Source: Colletes latitarsis
Lineage: Eukaryota > Arthropoda > Insecta > Hymenoptera > Colletidae
DNA length: 64,000 bases
Direction of reading: 5' to 3'
NCBI RefSeq assembly: GCF_051014445.1
Contig: NC_135141.1
Location: 13,020,001 to 13,084,000, forward strand
Shown here: positions 21,507 through 32,142 of the stretch, in pieces
Layout of the letters: each line of letters begins with the position of its first letter
Position numbering within the stretch: position 1 is the first letter of the stretch
The notes under the pieces: model-generated
Database searches by the model: none
Seen by the model: only the letters and a program-made list of their open reading frames with translations
What the model was told of the DNA's origin: nothing
Made by a program: the position numbers and the translations under genes

Positions 21507-21523
21507 GGTCCTTCGAGCCGGAT
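21507..21523 (+). promoter_or_regulatory. BEL-1 primer-binding site, tRNA-Tyr type
   Basis: GGTCCTTCGAGCCGGAT starts three bases after the LTR. It is complementary to the 3' end of insect tRNA-Tyr as I remember it. The same 17 bases occur at 54830-54846 in BEL-2. Confidence 0.75.
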
Positions 21524-21627
21524 GGAAACGAGGTTGATTGGAACGGGGGAAAAAGTGAACACTCTTGTACGTGAAGATTTTACCACGACAGAGTTATATC
21601 CAGTTGATTGCTCCTCGATAAATCACT

Positions 21628-22974
21628 ATGGCGGTATCAGAGGAACTGTCGCGGTCCGACCTTGAGGATCAACTCACGGAATTAACCGAAGAGTTCGATC
21701 GTCTCAAAGCACTGACCGTTAATCTAAAAAAGATGGGTAGAGCCAAGTACTCGGAGAAACTCCTTGAGGAAAAACTCACATACGCCACACAATTATGGCG
21801 TGATACCCGAACATTGTACATGAGCGTGCGGAGAATGATTCCCGTCGCGAAAAGACAAGCCTACGTGCTGTTTAAGCCGGGCTACCTCCTCAGTGCGGAA
21901 AACGAATTCCAGGAATTCCAGAATTACGTTACCACTGAGATCGACCGAATAGTCGCTGAGGCAAAACCAGCGACAACGGAAGTACAGCCACCCAACATGC
22001 TAATCGAGCTCCCGAAACAGCGATTGCCGAAATTCGGAGGCGATCCTCGAGAATGGGAATATTTCGAGGATCTTTTCACCTCCGGTGTGATCCGAAACGC
22101 ATCGCTCTCGGACGTACAGAGATTATTTCATCTGAACGCATGCTTGGAGGGACCGGTTCTCGCGACGATTTCGTCATTTGAAATCGTCGGACGAAATTCC
22201 CCGGAAGCCTGGAAAACGTTAAAAGTGAAATACGGCCTTCCACGCCTGATAACCGGGAAACTGCTGGACAAACTGCTGTACTTGAAGCCGATCGATTTAA
22301 ACGATTTGGCCAGCATGCAGCAAATCACTGTGGATTATACAGAGACGATTGCTGCCCTCCGAAAAAGAGGAACCCCCGAGCAGCTGTTCGAATGGCTGCT
22401 CGCTCACTGGACGAAACATTTCACTCCAAAACTGGAGTTGGAATGGCAGAGGACGTTGGGCCCCTCGACCGAGTACCCTACGTTCGAAGACGTTAGGAAA
22501 TTCATCGACCATCATGCGCAAGCCTTGCTCTCGATGAACGAAGACCGGCGAGAGGCAGCCCTTGCGCCCGAAATGAAGTCTCGAGCACCGAAGCTTATCG
22601 ACACTCGACAAAAGAGTGTCGCTTCAAAGGCCATGAGGAGTCACAACGTCGTGGTGAATTCCAACCCGGTTCCCATTCCAAGAGGGCCGAATTCGGACCA
22701 CGACGGACGAGTCAGGCCGGTGCGAACGGAAGTGTGCGGGTTTTGTGCTGGGCCACACCAATTAGTGCAATGCCATAACTTTAAAGTGATGCCGGCGAGA
22801 GTGCGTAGTCAATACGTACGAAGTCGTCAATGGTGTGTGCAGTGCCTAGCTTCCTCACACACCGTAATGCAGTGCCAGAGCCCTCTGGTGTGTCACAAGT
22901 GCAGTGGGACACCATTGCCTGCTGCACTACGAATGCACACGAGAGGAAGCCAGTGCGAGGCCGTTAACCAGTAA
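21628..22974 (+). pseudogene. BEL-1 gag
   Basis: It aligns with residues 1-400 of the BEL-2 polyprotein: an N-terminal helical segment with NLKKMGRAKYSEKLLEEKL, the DUF1759-like block LPKFGGDPREWEYFEDLF, and zinc clusters CGFCAGPHQLVQC, CVQCLASSHTVMQC and CHKCSG. The frame shifts just after the last cluster (about 22905) and the shifted frame stops at 22974. The protein otherwise continues in frame 22904-23504. Confidence 0.85.
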
Positions 22975-23504
22975 CGCACACGGCAGAAAACAGGAAAGTC
23001 GTGTAAGTGACCAGCCAACGCGATCGGCCAAATCAAAGCCAAGGCAAAAAAGCTCGGCTTCGAATGCTAACGTGAAACCGGCCTCGACGTCGCACTGTAC
23101 CGCGCTCGGTACAGGCGCACCGAGGCCTGTGGTGTTAGCTACGGCACGAGTGCGCGTATTTGGTAAGAACGGTGCGACACGAATCACTCGCGCACTGTTA
23201 GACCAAGGTTCGGAGACGTCCTTTATCTCCGCTGGTCTGGCTAACGACCTCAACCTTAAGCGGATACGAACCCCAGCCACGGTATCGGGCTTGGGGGGCG
23301 GTCAAACGCAAGCTATAAAATATAGCGTAAATTTAAACCTCGGTTCGCAGAACGAAGCGAAACCGGTGTGTACTGGAAACGCGTACGTCGTGCCGAAAAT
23401 CACGACCTACCGCACACCGACGGCGAGCGCGGTTGTTTACAATGCGTTCCGAGGATTAACGCTGGCCGACGCAAATTCTGCAGCCGATCAAACTGTGACC
23501 GTTC
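22904..23504 (+). pseudogene. BEL-1 protease region
   Basis: A frame +1 to gag. The aspartic protease site reads LLDQGSETSFIS, with Asp-Gln-Gly as in BEL-2, followed by VSGLGGGQTQAIKYSV. It is interrupted after about 23504 by unrelated GC-rich sequence; homology to BEL-2 resumes at about 24447. Confidence 0.85.
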
Positions 23505-24446
23505 CCCCTTGGACGGTCCGATTCGAGGGGGACGTGGAGGAAGGTGGGCGGTGCCGACTCAGTCGGCGGTCAAGGGCTCGCAGCGGTGAGTGACGTAGGC
23601 CGGGTGGATGTTTTAAGCGTGTTTATTGCTAACTTAACCTACTTACAAAACTTATACATACGGCTACGGAGGACGGCGCGGCGAGCGGTCGGTCGCTCGA
23701 CGAGAGCAGCGAGCGGTCAGTCGCTCGAAGAGAGCGGCGCAATGAGCGTTCAGGCGCTCAGCGGAGGGGAGAGGGCATACAGTACCCTACCTACGCTGCT
23801 ACGAGGCCGCGATGTCGGTAGGGCCAGGGTAGGAGAGAAGGAAGAGGTTCGACCCAGTATCCAGGGTTATTGGAGGTTCGGTGGGCGGCGAGAGGTGGCC
23901 GAGGGGTCGGTGCAGGACGGTAATGCAATACCCTACCTACGCTGCTACGAGGCCGCGATGTCGGTAGGGCCAGGGTAGGAAGTAGGGAAGAGGTTCGACC
24001 CAGTATCCAGGGTTATTGGAGGTGCGCTGTCGGTCGGAGGCCACAGTGGGTGCGGAGTCAGGCAATACCCTACCTACGCTGCTACGAGGCCGCGATGTCG
24101 GTAGGGCCAGGGTAGAAAAGAAGGAACGGTTCGACCCAGTATGCAGGGTTATGGGAGGTTCGGCGGATTGGTCGCGAGAGTGCCCCTTGCACTCTCGTGT
24201 TCGCAAAAAGTCGGAGCTCGTGTAGACCCGTATGGTTCGTACGTATCTCTCGCCACTTAATTCGGCTTCGACGAGCAAGACACGAGTCCCCCGAATCCGG
24301 CCGGTGGCCCGGTATTAATACTCGCGCGGCGCGTAATTAGCGGTGAGAAGTCGCGGACGCCTAGCGGCCGCGCGGGAAACCACCGGTCGCGGGAACTCGG
24401 CCGTGACGGTGCTCGGGTCGCGGTCCCGCGTCGGACATGCGCGTTA
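23505..24446. other. Unidentified ~940-bp insertion in BEL-1 pol
   Basis: It separates two blocks contiguous in BEL-2 (after ADANSAADQTV and before EILIGADLYAQ). It is GC-rich. It contains two 28-bp repeats with GAGCGGTC-GTCGCTC (23686-23742) and three ~140-bp repeats starting TACCCTACCTACGCTG at 23783, 23929 and 24066. I found no clear inverted ends and no clean target-site duplication, and no protein I recognise. Confidence 0.7.
23783..24200. repeat. Three ~140-bp tandem repeats
   Basis: Unit starts are at 23783, 23929 and 24066 (spacing 146 and 137). The shared part runs about 95 bp and includes GAGGCCGCGATGTCGG, GGGCCAGGGTAG and GTTCGACCCAGTAT; the rest of each unit varies. Confidence 0.85.
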
Positions 24447-27400
24447 CAAAACTATAGAAATTCTTATCGGCGCGGACCTTTACGCTCAGATAATTCGAGC
24501 GGGTTTCCGACGAGGGTCGATCAATGGTCCCATCGCCCAAGAAACAGCGTTCGGCTGGGTTATTTCCGGGCCGATAAACGCTGCTGGTGAAGCCCGGAAA
24601 ACCATAAGAACGCTGCATTGCACTGGTCTCGAATCGCTAGACTACGCAATTCGAAGGTTCTGGGAGACCGAAGAAATCCCCGTAACTTCGGTACGCTCCA
24701 AGGTGGAAGAAGAGTGCGAAGCACTCTTCCGAAAAACCGTCCGGCGGGACGCGACCGGAAGGTTCATAGTCCGATTGCCCTTAAATCACTCAAGGCCGGA
24801 CGAAGCGTTAGGACGCTCGCTCCACATAGCGCTGTCCGCGTTAACAAGGCTGCGACGTAAACTCGACGCGGATTCGACCCTCGACAGAGAATACTCTGAG
24901 TTCCTTGCGGAGTACGAATCATTAGGTCACATGACTCAAATTGAGCCTATTGACCAAGGACGATTGTACATTCCGCACCGAGCGGTCATACGCACGGAAA
25001 GTGCAACGACCAAATTGCGGGTTGTGTTTAATGCAACCAGCAGAACGGTCGGAGGGCGATCCCTTAACGACGTCCTACACGTAGGGCAAAAATTACAGAA
25101 TGACATCACCTCGGTTTTAACGAGATGGCGCCTGTATGAGTACGTGTTGGTGGCTGACATCGAGAAAATGTTTCGACAAATTCTCGTCGCCCCACAGGAC
25201 CGTCGTTTTCAATGCATCGTCTGGCGCACGTCAACAAACGAACCGCTTAAAGCGTTCGAATTAAATACCGTAACATACGGTACGGCGTGCGCCCCATATC
25301 TATCGATGCGTACCCTTCTTGAATTAAAGGAGCAAGATGGAGAGAGGTACCCTCTCGCTGCTCCGATTCTCGAGAAGGATATATACGTCGACGATGTATT
25401 TATGGGAGCGCCCGACAAATCCCTGCTCGAGAAAATTCGCAAGCAAGTCTGCGAACTCCTGCGGGGAGGTGGGTTCAAATTGAGAAAGTGGGCTGGAAAT
25501 TCGGCACAATTATTGCAGAATATTCCGTAAAGCGCTCACTCCCACGCCGTAGACCTCACTCTGTTCGATGATTCCGAACTAAAAGTGCTTGGTTTACGTT
25601 GGATCCCTTCCGGAGACTATTTCTATTTCAATCTGCAACGATTTCAACCGTCTGCGTTACCGCTGACAAAAAGAAATTTGTTTTCGGAAATTGCAAAGCT
25701 CTTCGATCCGCTCGGCTGGTTATCACCAGTCGTAATTCGCGCAAAAATTTTGATGCAGTCCCAATGGCTGGAGAAACTCCAGTGGGACGATCAAATTTCC
25801 GCGGATACGCAAAAAACGTGGAACACGTTCTGCGTGGATTGGAGCAGTCTCAAGGAGTTAAAATTCCCCAGGTGGATCCGATACGGAGCAGACGCAGTCT
25901 CTGTGGAATTATACGGATTCTGCGACGCGTCGCTCGCTGCCTTCTCGGCCGTCACGTATTTACGCGTGACAACGAACACCAATGAAGTGTTTACAACGTT
26001 AATAATGGCAAAGACACGAGTGGCTCCGATAAAAACACAATCCATCCCCGTTCTAGAATTGAACGGGGCTGTACTTCTCTCCGAGCTCGTCGTGCACGTA
26101 AAACGGTCCCTCCCCATAGAGATGGACCGTATAATCTGCTGGACAGATTCTACGATTGCACTCGCCTGGTTGACAAAGCATGCCTCGACATGGAAGGTTG
26201 TGATAGCCAACCGCGTGTCAAAAATCCAGACCTCGCTCCCGAAAGCTGAATGGCGACACGTTCCCACACGCTTCAACCCCGCAGATTTAAATTCGCGAGG
26301 TGTAGAAGCTGCGGAACTCATTCAGTCGGAGTTATGGATCTCTGGACCGAAATGGCTTCGACAAGCAGAAGAAAATTGGCCGAAAGCACCGGCCTCTCTC
26401 GAGACCGAGGAGGGTAAACGCGCATCGCATACTCTCTTGGCGACTCCACAAAAGGAATAGGATTTTGTATTCCGATTATCCAAATGGAGTAAACTGTTAC
26501 GAGTCACCGCCTACTGCCTCCGGCTCCGGAGGCCGCTGGCAGGAGAACAGAGGTCATTCGATGCAAATGTTGTCGAAGCATCGGAAATGCAGCGTGCTAC
26601 GGGAAGAATTGCACGCTACTTGCAGCGTACGCATTTTGCGGAAGAGTACCGGTGTTTAGAAAAGCACAAGGGAATCCCTGCAACGTCTCCCTTGAAAAGC
26701 CTGAACCCTTTCCTCGATGACAAGCATGTCTTGAGAGTGGGTGGAAGATTGGAGAACGCGACGCTGGCATGGGAAACCAAACACCCGATAATATTGCCGA
26801 AACATCATGTTTCTAACATGATAATTCGACAATGCCACGTGGACACGTTGCACGGGGGTTTGCAATTAACCATGTACACGGTGAGACAGAAATTCTGGAT
26901 CATCGGATGCCGAAACGCAGCGCGCACTGTTATCCACCAATGCATACGATGCGTGAGATGGCAAGCGAACACATCCACGCAAATCATGCAGGATTTAATA
27001 CCGGAGCGCAGCCGCGCAGCAAGACCGTTTGCGAACTGCGGAGTCGATTACGCTGGACCGTTTCGGGTCCGCGACTCCGCCGGTCGTGGAAAAACGGCTC
27101 ACAAAGCGTACATAGCAGTGTTCGTCTGCTTCGCCACAAGAGCCGTGCACATCGAACTCGTCCACGATTATACGACGAGTGCGTTCCTGGCCGCCTTCGA
27201 CCGATTCATCGCTCGCTGAGGAGTTCCGTCCTGTATGTTCAGTGACAACGGAACAAACTTCGTAGGGGCGGATCGCGAATTGAAGGAACACTTCAATGCG
27301 GTGTATCATACACCAGAAATGAGAACGAAGTGCGGTCAAAAGGGCATTACGTGGAAGTTTAATCCACCCAGTGCACCCCACTTTGGTGGTATGCAAGAAG

Positions 27401-27969
27401 CCGGTGTGAAATCGGTGAAGCATCATCAGAAACGCATCCTCGGAGAATTTACGCCCACAAGCGAAGAAATGCAGACATTACTCTGTAAGATCGAGGCGAG
27501 CTTGAATTCGCGACCGATCGCCGCTTTAAGCGACTGTCCCGAGGATTATGCACCTCTAACACCGGGCCACTTTCTGATTGGAGGACCGATGAATGCACTC
27601 CCGGTCGAGTCCGTGGAAACGGAAACCCTCTCGCGGCTTATGTGATGGAGGGCCATCCAAAAATTCCATGAGCAGCTCTGGAAACACTGGACGCGAGATT
27701 ACCTCACGCACCTCCAGAACCGCTATAAGTGGCGCACCACCCAAGTGCAGTTAAAACCAAACGAGTTGGTTCTAGTACAAAACCCTCTTCTTCCCCCAAA
27801 CCAGTGGGAAATGGGAAGAATTGAGGAAGTATTACCAGGCCGAGACAGACGTGTACGCGTGGTAAAAGTACGCACAGCGACATCTACATACACGCGTCCA
27901 ATTACGCGATTGTGTAGACTGCCCGTCGATGAGTCAACTTCGACAACGGCCGACGAAGGAGCAGCATAG
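24447..27969 (+). pseudogene. BEL-1 pol: RT, RNase H, integrase
   Basis: It aligns with BEL-2 residues from about 590 to the end. RT has KLRVVFNATSRTVGG and the catalytic YVDD; RNase H has GFCDASLAAFSAV; integrase has the zinc motif (HHVSNMIIRQCHVDTLHGG, CIRCVRW) and Asp, Asp, Glu in CGVDYAGPF, FSDNGTNFVGA and GMQEAGVKS; a DUF5641-like tail has LVLVQNPLLPPNQWEMGRI. Stops at 25528 (TAA for the Gln codon in BEL-2), 26458 (TAG for Trp), 27218 (TGA for Arg) and 27643 (TGA for Arg) divide it. All catalytic residues remain. Confidence 0.88.
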
Positions 27970-28210
27970 GATAAACAAAGTCCCGAATCCTGTTGTACAG
28001 AGAAAAGGACAGGGAATACAGCCGTTTGAAGCCAAAACGGTGTTGATTCCCACATATCCTAAGTCGCTGGAGACAGAAGGATGAGAGGGAAAGTGATACC
28101 CTACTATCCGACTAATTTCCTGGAAGGGAGCGATCCGCGAGGGTCCACGCGTAAAAGCGGGACCCGCGGACAAACTCGCCCAGTTCTCGCGATACGTAAA
28201 CATAGCCAAT

Positions 28211-28900
28211 ATGTCTTCAAGCGGAAGCCAAGAAAGCCTAGTGACGGTAGTGGGGTCCCCTCGGACCCAAGACATCAACCGGCAATTTGACCGGTTGTTA
28301 CAATTAGTCGAACAGCCGCAGCCGGGAACCTCCAGGGCTGCAGAGGACGAACAAAGGACGGACGAAACATCCACCCCCGTGGTCACCGAGGTCCTGCCTG
28401 GGTCGGCAGCTACCCAGCCGCCGGCCTTCGTACTCAACCTGGGGCAGAATATACTCCAGATCCCGGCCCACGTACCATGGACGACGCGCAGGCTGCGATG
28501 CAAGGCCCCAGGCGGCCACTTTAAATTAAAGTGGGCAAGGGGTGGGCGGCTGATCGAGCTGGTGTTCCGACCCGCTACCACCACCCCGAGGACGCAGCCG
28601 GCACAGGCGGTCACCCACGAGACGCCTGCCGCTGCGGAAAGACCACCGGCCGGAGGGCCCCCGCAGCCAGCCGCCACCCCCGCACCACCCAGGAGGAACC
28701 TCACAAGAAGGCGACGAAACCGCGGGCCGGCCAGGGAGACCAACAGGAACCGCACACGGGAACCCCTGAACGCGATCATACAACGCCCCCGCCACAGACG
28801 TCCAGGGCACCGCTACGCCCCGGACAGAACCGCTATCGCGGAAACTGACCTCGCCACCCTCCAGGTGCTGGAGGACAGACGGGGCCGATCTCGCCGCTGA
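28211..28900 (+). CDS. BEL-1 accessory ORF downstream of pol (unknown function)
   Basis: 229 codons, intact although the pol before it is dead. The core IPAHVPWTTRRLRC-PGGHF-LKWARGGRL (about residues 80-115) is shared with the ORF in the same place in BEL-2. The N-terminal third is acidic and Ser/Thr-rich; the C-terminal half is Pro/Ala and then Arg-rich (NLTRRRRNRG). No signal peptide or membrane segment is visible, so it does not look like an envelope protein. A basic tail suggests nucleic-acid binding or nuclear import, which is inference. The end overlaps nothing; the polypurine tract follows 130 bp later. Confidence 0.7.
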   Translation: MSSSGSQESLVTVVGSPRTQDINRQFDRLLQLVEQPQPGTSRAAEDEQRTDETSTPVVTEVLPGSAATQPPAFVLNLGQNILQIPAHVPWTTRRLRCKAPGGHFKLKWARGGRLIELVFRPATTTPRTQPAQAVTHETPAAAERPPAGGPPQPAATPAPPRRNLTRRRRNRGPARETNRNRTREPLNAIIQRPRHRRPGHRYAPDRTAIAETDLATLQVLEDRRGRSRR

Positions 28901-29014
28901 GTAAGTACCTTGAATTTTTCAAGTACAAAAACAAAAAAAATTCTTTTTCAACATTGCAACCTTCTTTATGTGTTTCGATCGCGAAGTGACCGCGAATAGG
29001 GCTCCCCATGTTAA

Positions 29015-29040
29015 TTGCACGGACCGTGCAAGGGGGGCGG
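29015..29040 (+). promoter_or_regulatory. BEL-1 polypurine tract with adjoining palindrome
   Basis: TTGCACGGACCGTGCAA (8-bp arms, one-base centre) overlaps the start of AAGGGGGGCGG, which ends two bases before the 3' LTR. Polypurine tracts prime plus-strand DNA synthesis. The palindrome is also present in BEL-2 at 61191-61207. Confidence 0.75.
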
Positions 29041-29443
29041 TATGTTTGAAGATCGAGTTAATTCGATTTATTTAAACCCGTAATTAGCCGTTAATCCGCT
29101 TTGTTTTCAATATACGCGACAGACCAGAATATTCTAGGTCGACGCGTCCGCGATTCGAAACAGAAGGCAGCAGAAAAACTATCGCTCCTTGAGTTTTTCT
29201 GTAAGTCACGCGAGCATTACAGTAACGTTCGATTTCGAACTTTTCGGTTAAACGCTCGACCATAGAGAAGGTGCGACAATTGCATATTAGATAAAGACGG
29301 ACGAGAGCCACGGCGACAGCGCCGCGTGTCGGAGGATTCCCCCTCTCTCACGCGTACTTTTCGGCAGCTCGTGCTCGTCCGTCACTTAAAAAGCGAGAGC
29401 CTGCCAAGCGCGGATCGATAACCGATCACGCTTCGCATAATTA

Positions 29444-30702
29444 TGTTACGAGCCAGGGCCGTGCAGCGCGCGTGGTCTGCGAGTGCGAGAAAGAGTATGG
29501 AATATGGTATCAATTTGTTAGTTAGGTACACGGACGAACCCGATGCGAAATCGGGGAGCCGCTAGGATAGTTGATAACGAGGACGAACCTGATGCGAAAT
29601 CAGGGAGCCTCTGGGATGGAGTCACGTACGGACGAACCTGGTGCGAAACCAGGGAGCCGTAGGAGGGTGAAACGTCGTGAACGAACCCGATGCGAAATCG
29701 GGGAGTCACTAGGATTGTTGATAACGACGCAGACGAACCCAATGCGAAATCGGGGAGCTGCTAGGAGGTTGGAAGAAACGCAGACGAACTCAATGCGAAA
29801 TCGAGGAGCTGCTGGGAGGTTGGATAAATCACAGACGAACCTGATGCGAAATCAGGGAGCTGTAGGATGCGGACGAACCTGATGCGAGATCAGGGAGCCG
29901 CTAGGATGGTAATAGATTGCGTGGACGAACTCGATGCGTAATCGAGGAGCCACTAGGTTGTAAGAGGTTGTATTTGGATTTGGGGATGTGTTAATTGAAC
30001 TCGTAACTGTGAATTATTAAATATAATATAACCCGAGCGGTAAGGTTATATTATTATGGGAACGTTTAACTAATAATAATCGCTTTATATAATTGTGGGT
30101 TAAAGAAGTTGGGTAACTCTGATTTGATAATAAAAGTAGATATATTCTTAAATCAACAAATAAAATACAATTGTTTCGTGTATCTTGTGTCGCGATCAAA
30201 GAATGAGTATATTTACCTAAAAAGATCTTGCGCGGTGTTGACGCACTGGCGATGCGGGGGTATGGCAGTTGGAAATAAAGGCCGCAATAGAATTTATGCC
30301 GGTTCACGGATTCTATATGGTTTGATACTAAAGGGTACGGTAGCCCGATCTCGCAAGATACAACTGACTATCAAATCGTATACGCGTGACAAGAGACGTG
30401 ACGTTGACTCTAACGTGACGGTACGATTATGATCCCCCGAGTAATGAAATCACAGGGTTTATATACCAAAAAATCTGTGTGGGGCGGATTCAAAAGTACG
30501 TTAGAAATCACCGTGTGCACTATTCTCCGAATTGTATTAATTAACGGGCTGCTCTATTCTCCGAATTATATTAATTAACGGGCTGCTGCATCGCGACGGA
30601 AGTAACCCCCATTTCAAAGGTTAGATAAGTAGCAGGGCGATTTCATAATGCACGCAAGTGGCAAGAAAAATTTGAGGAACGAAACGTTCGACATACGTAA
30701 CA
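29444..30702 (-). mobile_element. Hairpin-rich solo LTR, copy 1 (1,259 bp)
   Basis: The ends are perfect inverted TGTTACG and CGTAACA; the flanks are ATTA at 29440-29443 and 30703-30706. A TATATAAA box reads on the minus strand (about 30457-30466), so minus is probably the sense strand. It holds nine tandem hairpin units (29532-29960) and a 34-bp direct repeat (about 30521-30588). Two further copies occur at 45005-46065 and 52890-53180 plus 62865-63273. No coding frame is convincing. TG...CA ends, short duplication and TATA box fit an LTR; the parent retrotransposon is not in the window. Confidence 0.82.
29532..29960 (-). repeat. Nine tandem hairpin units with co-varying stems
   Basis: Units of about 38-56 bp, each with GACGAAC, a 6-bp stem, loop GCGAA and the matching stem, then GGAGC. 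Stem pairs seen: CCCGAT/ATCGGG, CCTGAT/ATCAGG, CCTGGT/ACCAGG, CTCGAT/ATCGAG. Two units (CCCAAT/ATCGGG, CTCAAT/ATCGAG) mismatch on this strand but become G-U pairs in RNA from the minus strand. Copy 45005-46065 has five units and the split copy has two. Confidence 0.85.
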
Positions 30703-31041
30703 ATTAAAAGAATTCCGAATTGCTTCGAGTTATTCGAGCATTCGTAGAAAATCAAAAGGCCCTCGCAATATCCGAATTGCTTCGAGTTATTCGAACATTC
30801 GGAAAAAATTAAGAAAACTATAAAGAAAATTCTCAGGTTCTGGCGGTTGATTCCCACGCAACATTGAAAGTTCGAGTTATTCGAACTTTCGCAACGCGGA
30901 CAACCGACGTATAGCCGCAGCTTTACGGGATTAGCTTGCGTAAGCAAACTGCCCCCAGTAAACTGCGTGTAATTCCGGTTGTTGAATCAAACCAGTTAAT
31001 CGATTCGGTCGTGAGTACGACCCGGTTAAAGACTGCGGGAA

Positions 31042-31335
31042 AAGATGAAACATCGCGTTATGCGTGATGCTTTCATATTAGACGGAAAGCGCCCTGTTAC
31101 TTATTTACAAAAGAAAATAATAAAAGTCGCGAAAAGTAGAATAATTGAAAGCTAAATGTGTCGGGGTGTGTAGTATCATGTTGTGGTGTGTACTTATCGA
31201 TACTGGTGCGTTGGGTTCTGGGTTTAAACCTTGGGCACGACGTAGCCCACCTCCAACCACTGCTCGGCTACGTTCACAGGTGGCTGCCCCGGTAGTCGGT
31301 CCAGGTGGAGATCGGCAACGACTCCGTCTTCCGCG
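31042..31335. other. Unassigned 294 bp
   Basis: It lies between the truncated BEL-1 3' LTR and the Gypsy-2 integrase. Mixed composition with no homology elsewhere in the window that I could see. A frame at 31145-31414 is short and shows no known motif. Confidence 0.5.
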
Positions 31336-32142
31336 TTACCGATCCGGGATATTCGGCCTCTTCGAAGTAATGTTACGGATTGTAGTTATGTGTGAAATCA
31401 AGTCCTGTAAATAGTCTCCATATGATTTTAATTTCTCTTTATCTGGGAAGGAACTGGGTTCTCGAGCTACTTTTCCAAAAATTAACTCGTATGGTGTGAA
31501 ATTTGTTGCTTCGTGAACGGATGTGTTATATGAGAACATTGCAAAAGGAATTAATAAATCCCAATCTTCGTAATTATCCATGTAATGTTTGAGGTATTCA
31601 GTGAGCACGATGTGACTTCTTTCCAATGATCCATTAGTTTGTGGTCTGTATCCGGAAGTTGTTATTTGTTTGATTTTAAATATTTCTGCCAAATTCGTCA
31701 TTAAATTTCCAATGAAACTAGTTCCTTTATCTGTTAATATTGCGCGAGGTGTACCGTAGATTGCGATAAAGTGTCGTGCGAAGGCATCTGCAATGGTCGC
31801 GGCTCGAATATTAGGTATTGCAACTGCCACGCAGTATTTTGTCAGATTGTCCTGTATGGTAAGAATATGTCTATTTCCATTAGGCGTGATTGGAAGAGGT
31901 CCCACGGTGTCCAATGATATTTTGTCAAATGCATCCAGCGGTGTGTCGGTGATCAACATGGGTTGGCGAGTCTTTGCTCGAACTAATTTTTGTTCTTGGC
32001 AACTTTGGCATGTCCTGATGTACTCTTGAATTTCGTTGCGCATTTTTGGCCAATGGAATTTTGATCGAATGCGTTTGTACGTTTTTGTTATCCCTTTATG
32101 CCCTCCAATTAAACTGTCATGGGCTTCGCGAATTATGTCCAA
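31336..32142 (-). CDS. Gypsy-2 integrase (partial pol)
   Basis: 269-codon open antisense frame. It starts in the zinc-binding region (HDSLIGGHKGITKTY then CQSCQEQK) and contains the full catalytic triad in DKISLDTVGPLP, ILTDKGTSFIG and TNGSLERSH. The C-terminal part has FAMFSYNTSVHEATNFTPYEL, usual for Metaviridae integrases. A TGA at about 32140 separates it from the upstream spacer frame. The last ~12 residues do not look like the family and may be past a junction near 31385. Confidence 0.85.
   Translation of the reverse strand: MDIIREAHDSLIGGHKGITKTYKRIRSKFHWPKMRNEIQEYIRTCQSCQEQKLVRAKTRQPMLITDTPLDAFDKISLDTVGPLPITPNGNRHILTIQDNLTKYCVAVAIPNIRAATIADAFARHFIAIYGTPRAILTDKGTSFIGNLMTNLAEIFKIKQITTSGYRPQTNGSLERSHIVLTEYLKHYMDNYEDWDLLIPFAMFSYNTSVHEATNFTPYELIFGKVAREPSSFPDKEKLKSYGDYLQDLISHITTIRNITSKRPNIPDR

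Larger units (their letters stand above)
19846..31041 (+). mobile_element. BEL/Pao retrotransposon BEL-1, decayed
   Basis: 5' LTR 19846-21503, primer site 21507-21523, gag from 21628, pol to 27969, a second ORF 28211-28900, polypurine tract 29030-29040 and a 3' LTR from 29043 that ends early at about 31041 and contains a 1,259-bp inserted LTR. Where the LTRs can be compared (about 735 bp) I count nine transitions and one indel by eye. The reading frame has a frameshift, a ~940-bp insertion and four stops. The 5' flank CTTAG has no partner because the 3' LTR is truncated. Confidence 0.9.
29043..31041 (+). repeat. BEL-1 3' LTR, truncated, with inserted LTR
   Basis: 29043-29443 and 30707-31041 (with ATTA duplicated at 30703-30706) match the first ~735 bp of the 5' LTR. 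The last ~900 bp are missing; homology ends at GACTGCGGGAAA. The missing right end is why no target-site duplication can be checked. Confidence 0.88.

Noticed and set aside
29532..29960. Regular repeats with spacers look like a CRISPR array
   Set aside because: Unit length varies, spacers resemble each other, stems change between units, and the sequence lies in an LTR of an animal genome.
31145..31414. Small host gene between BEL-1 and Gypsy-2
   Set aside because: No homology, no introns or signals, and it overlaps the end of the antisense integrase.
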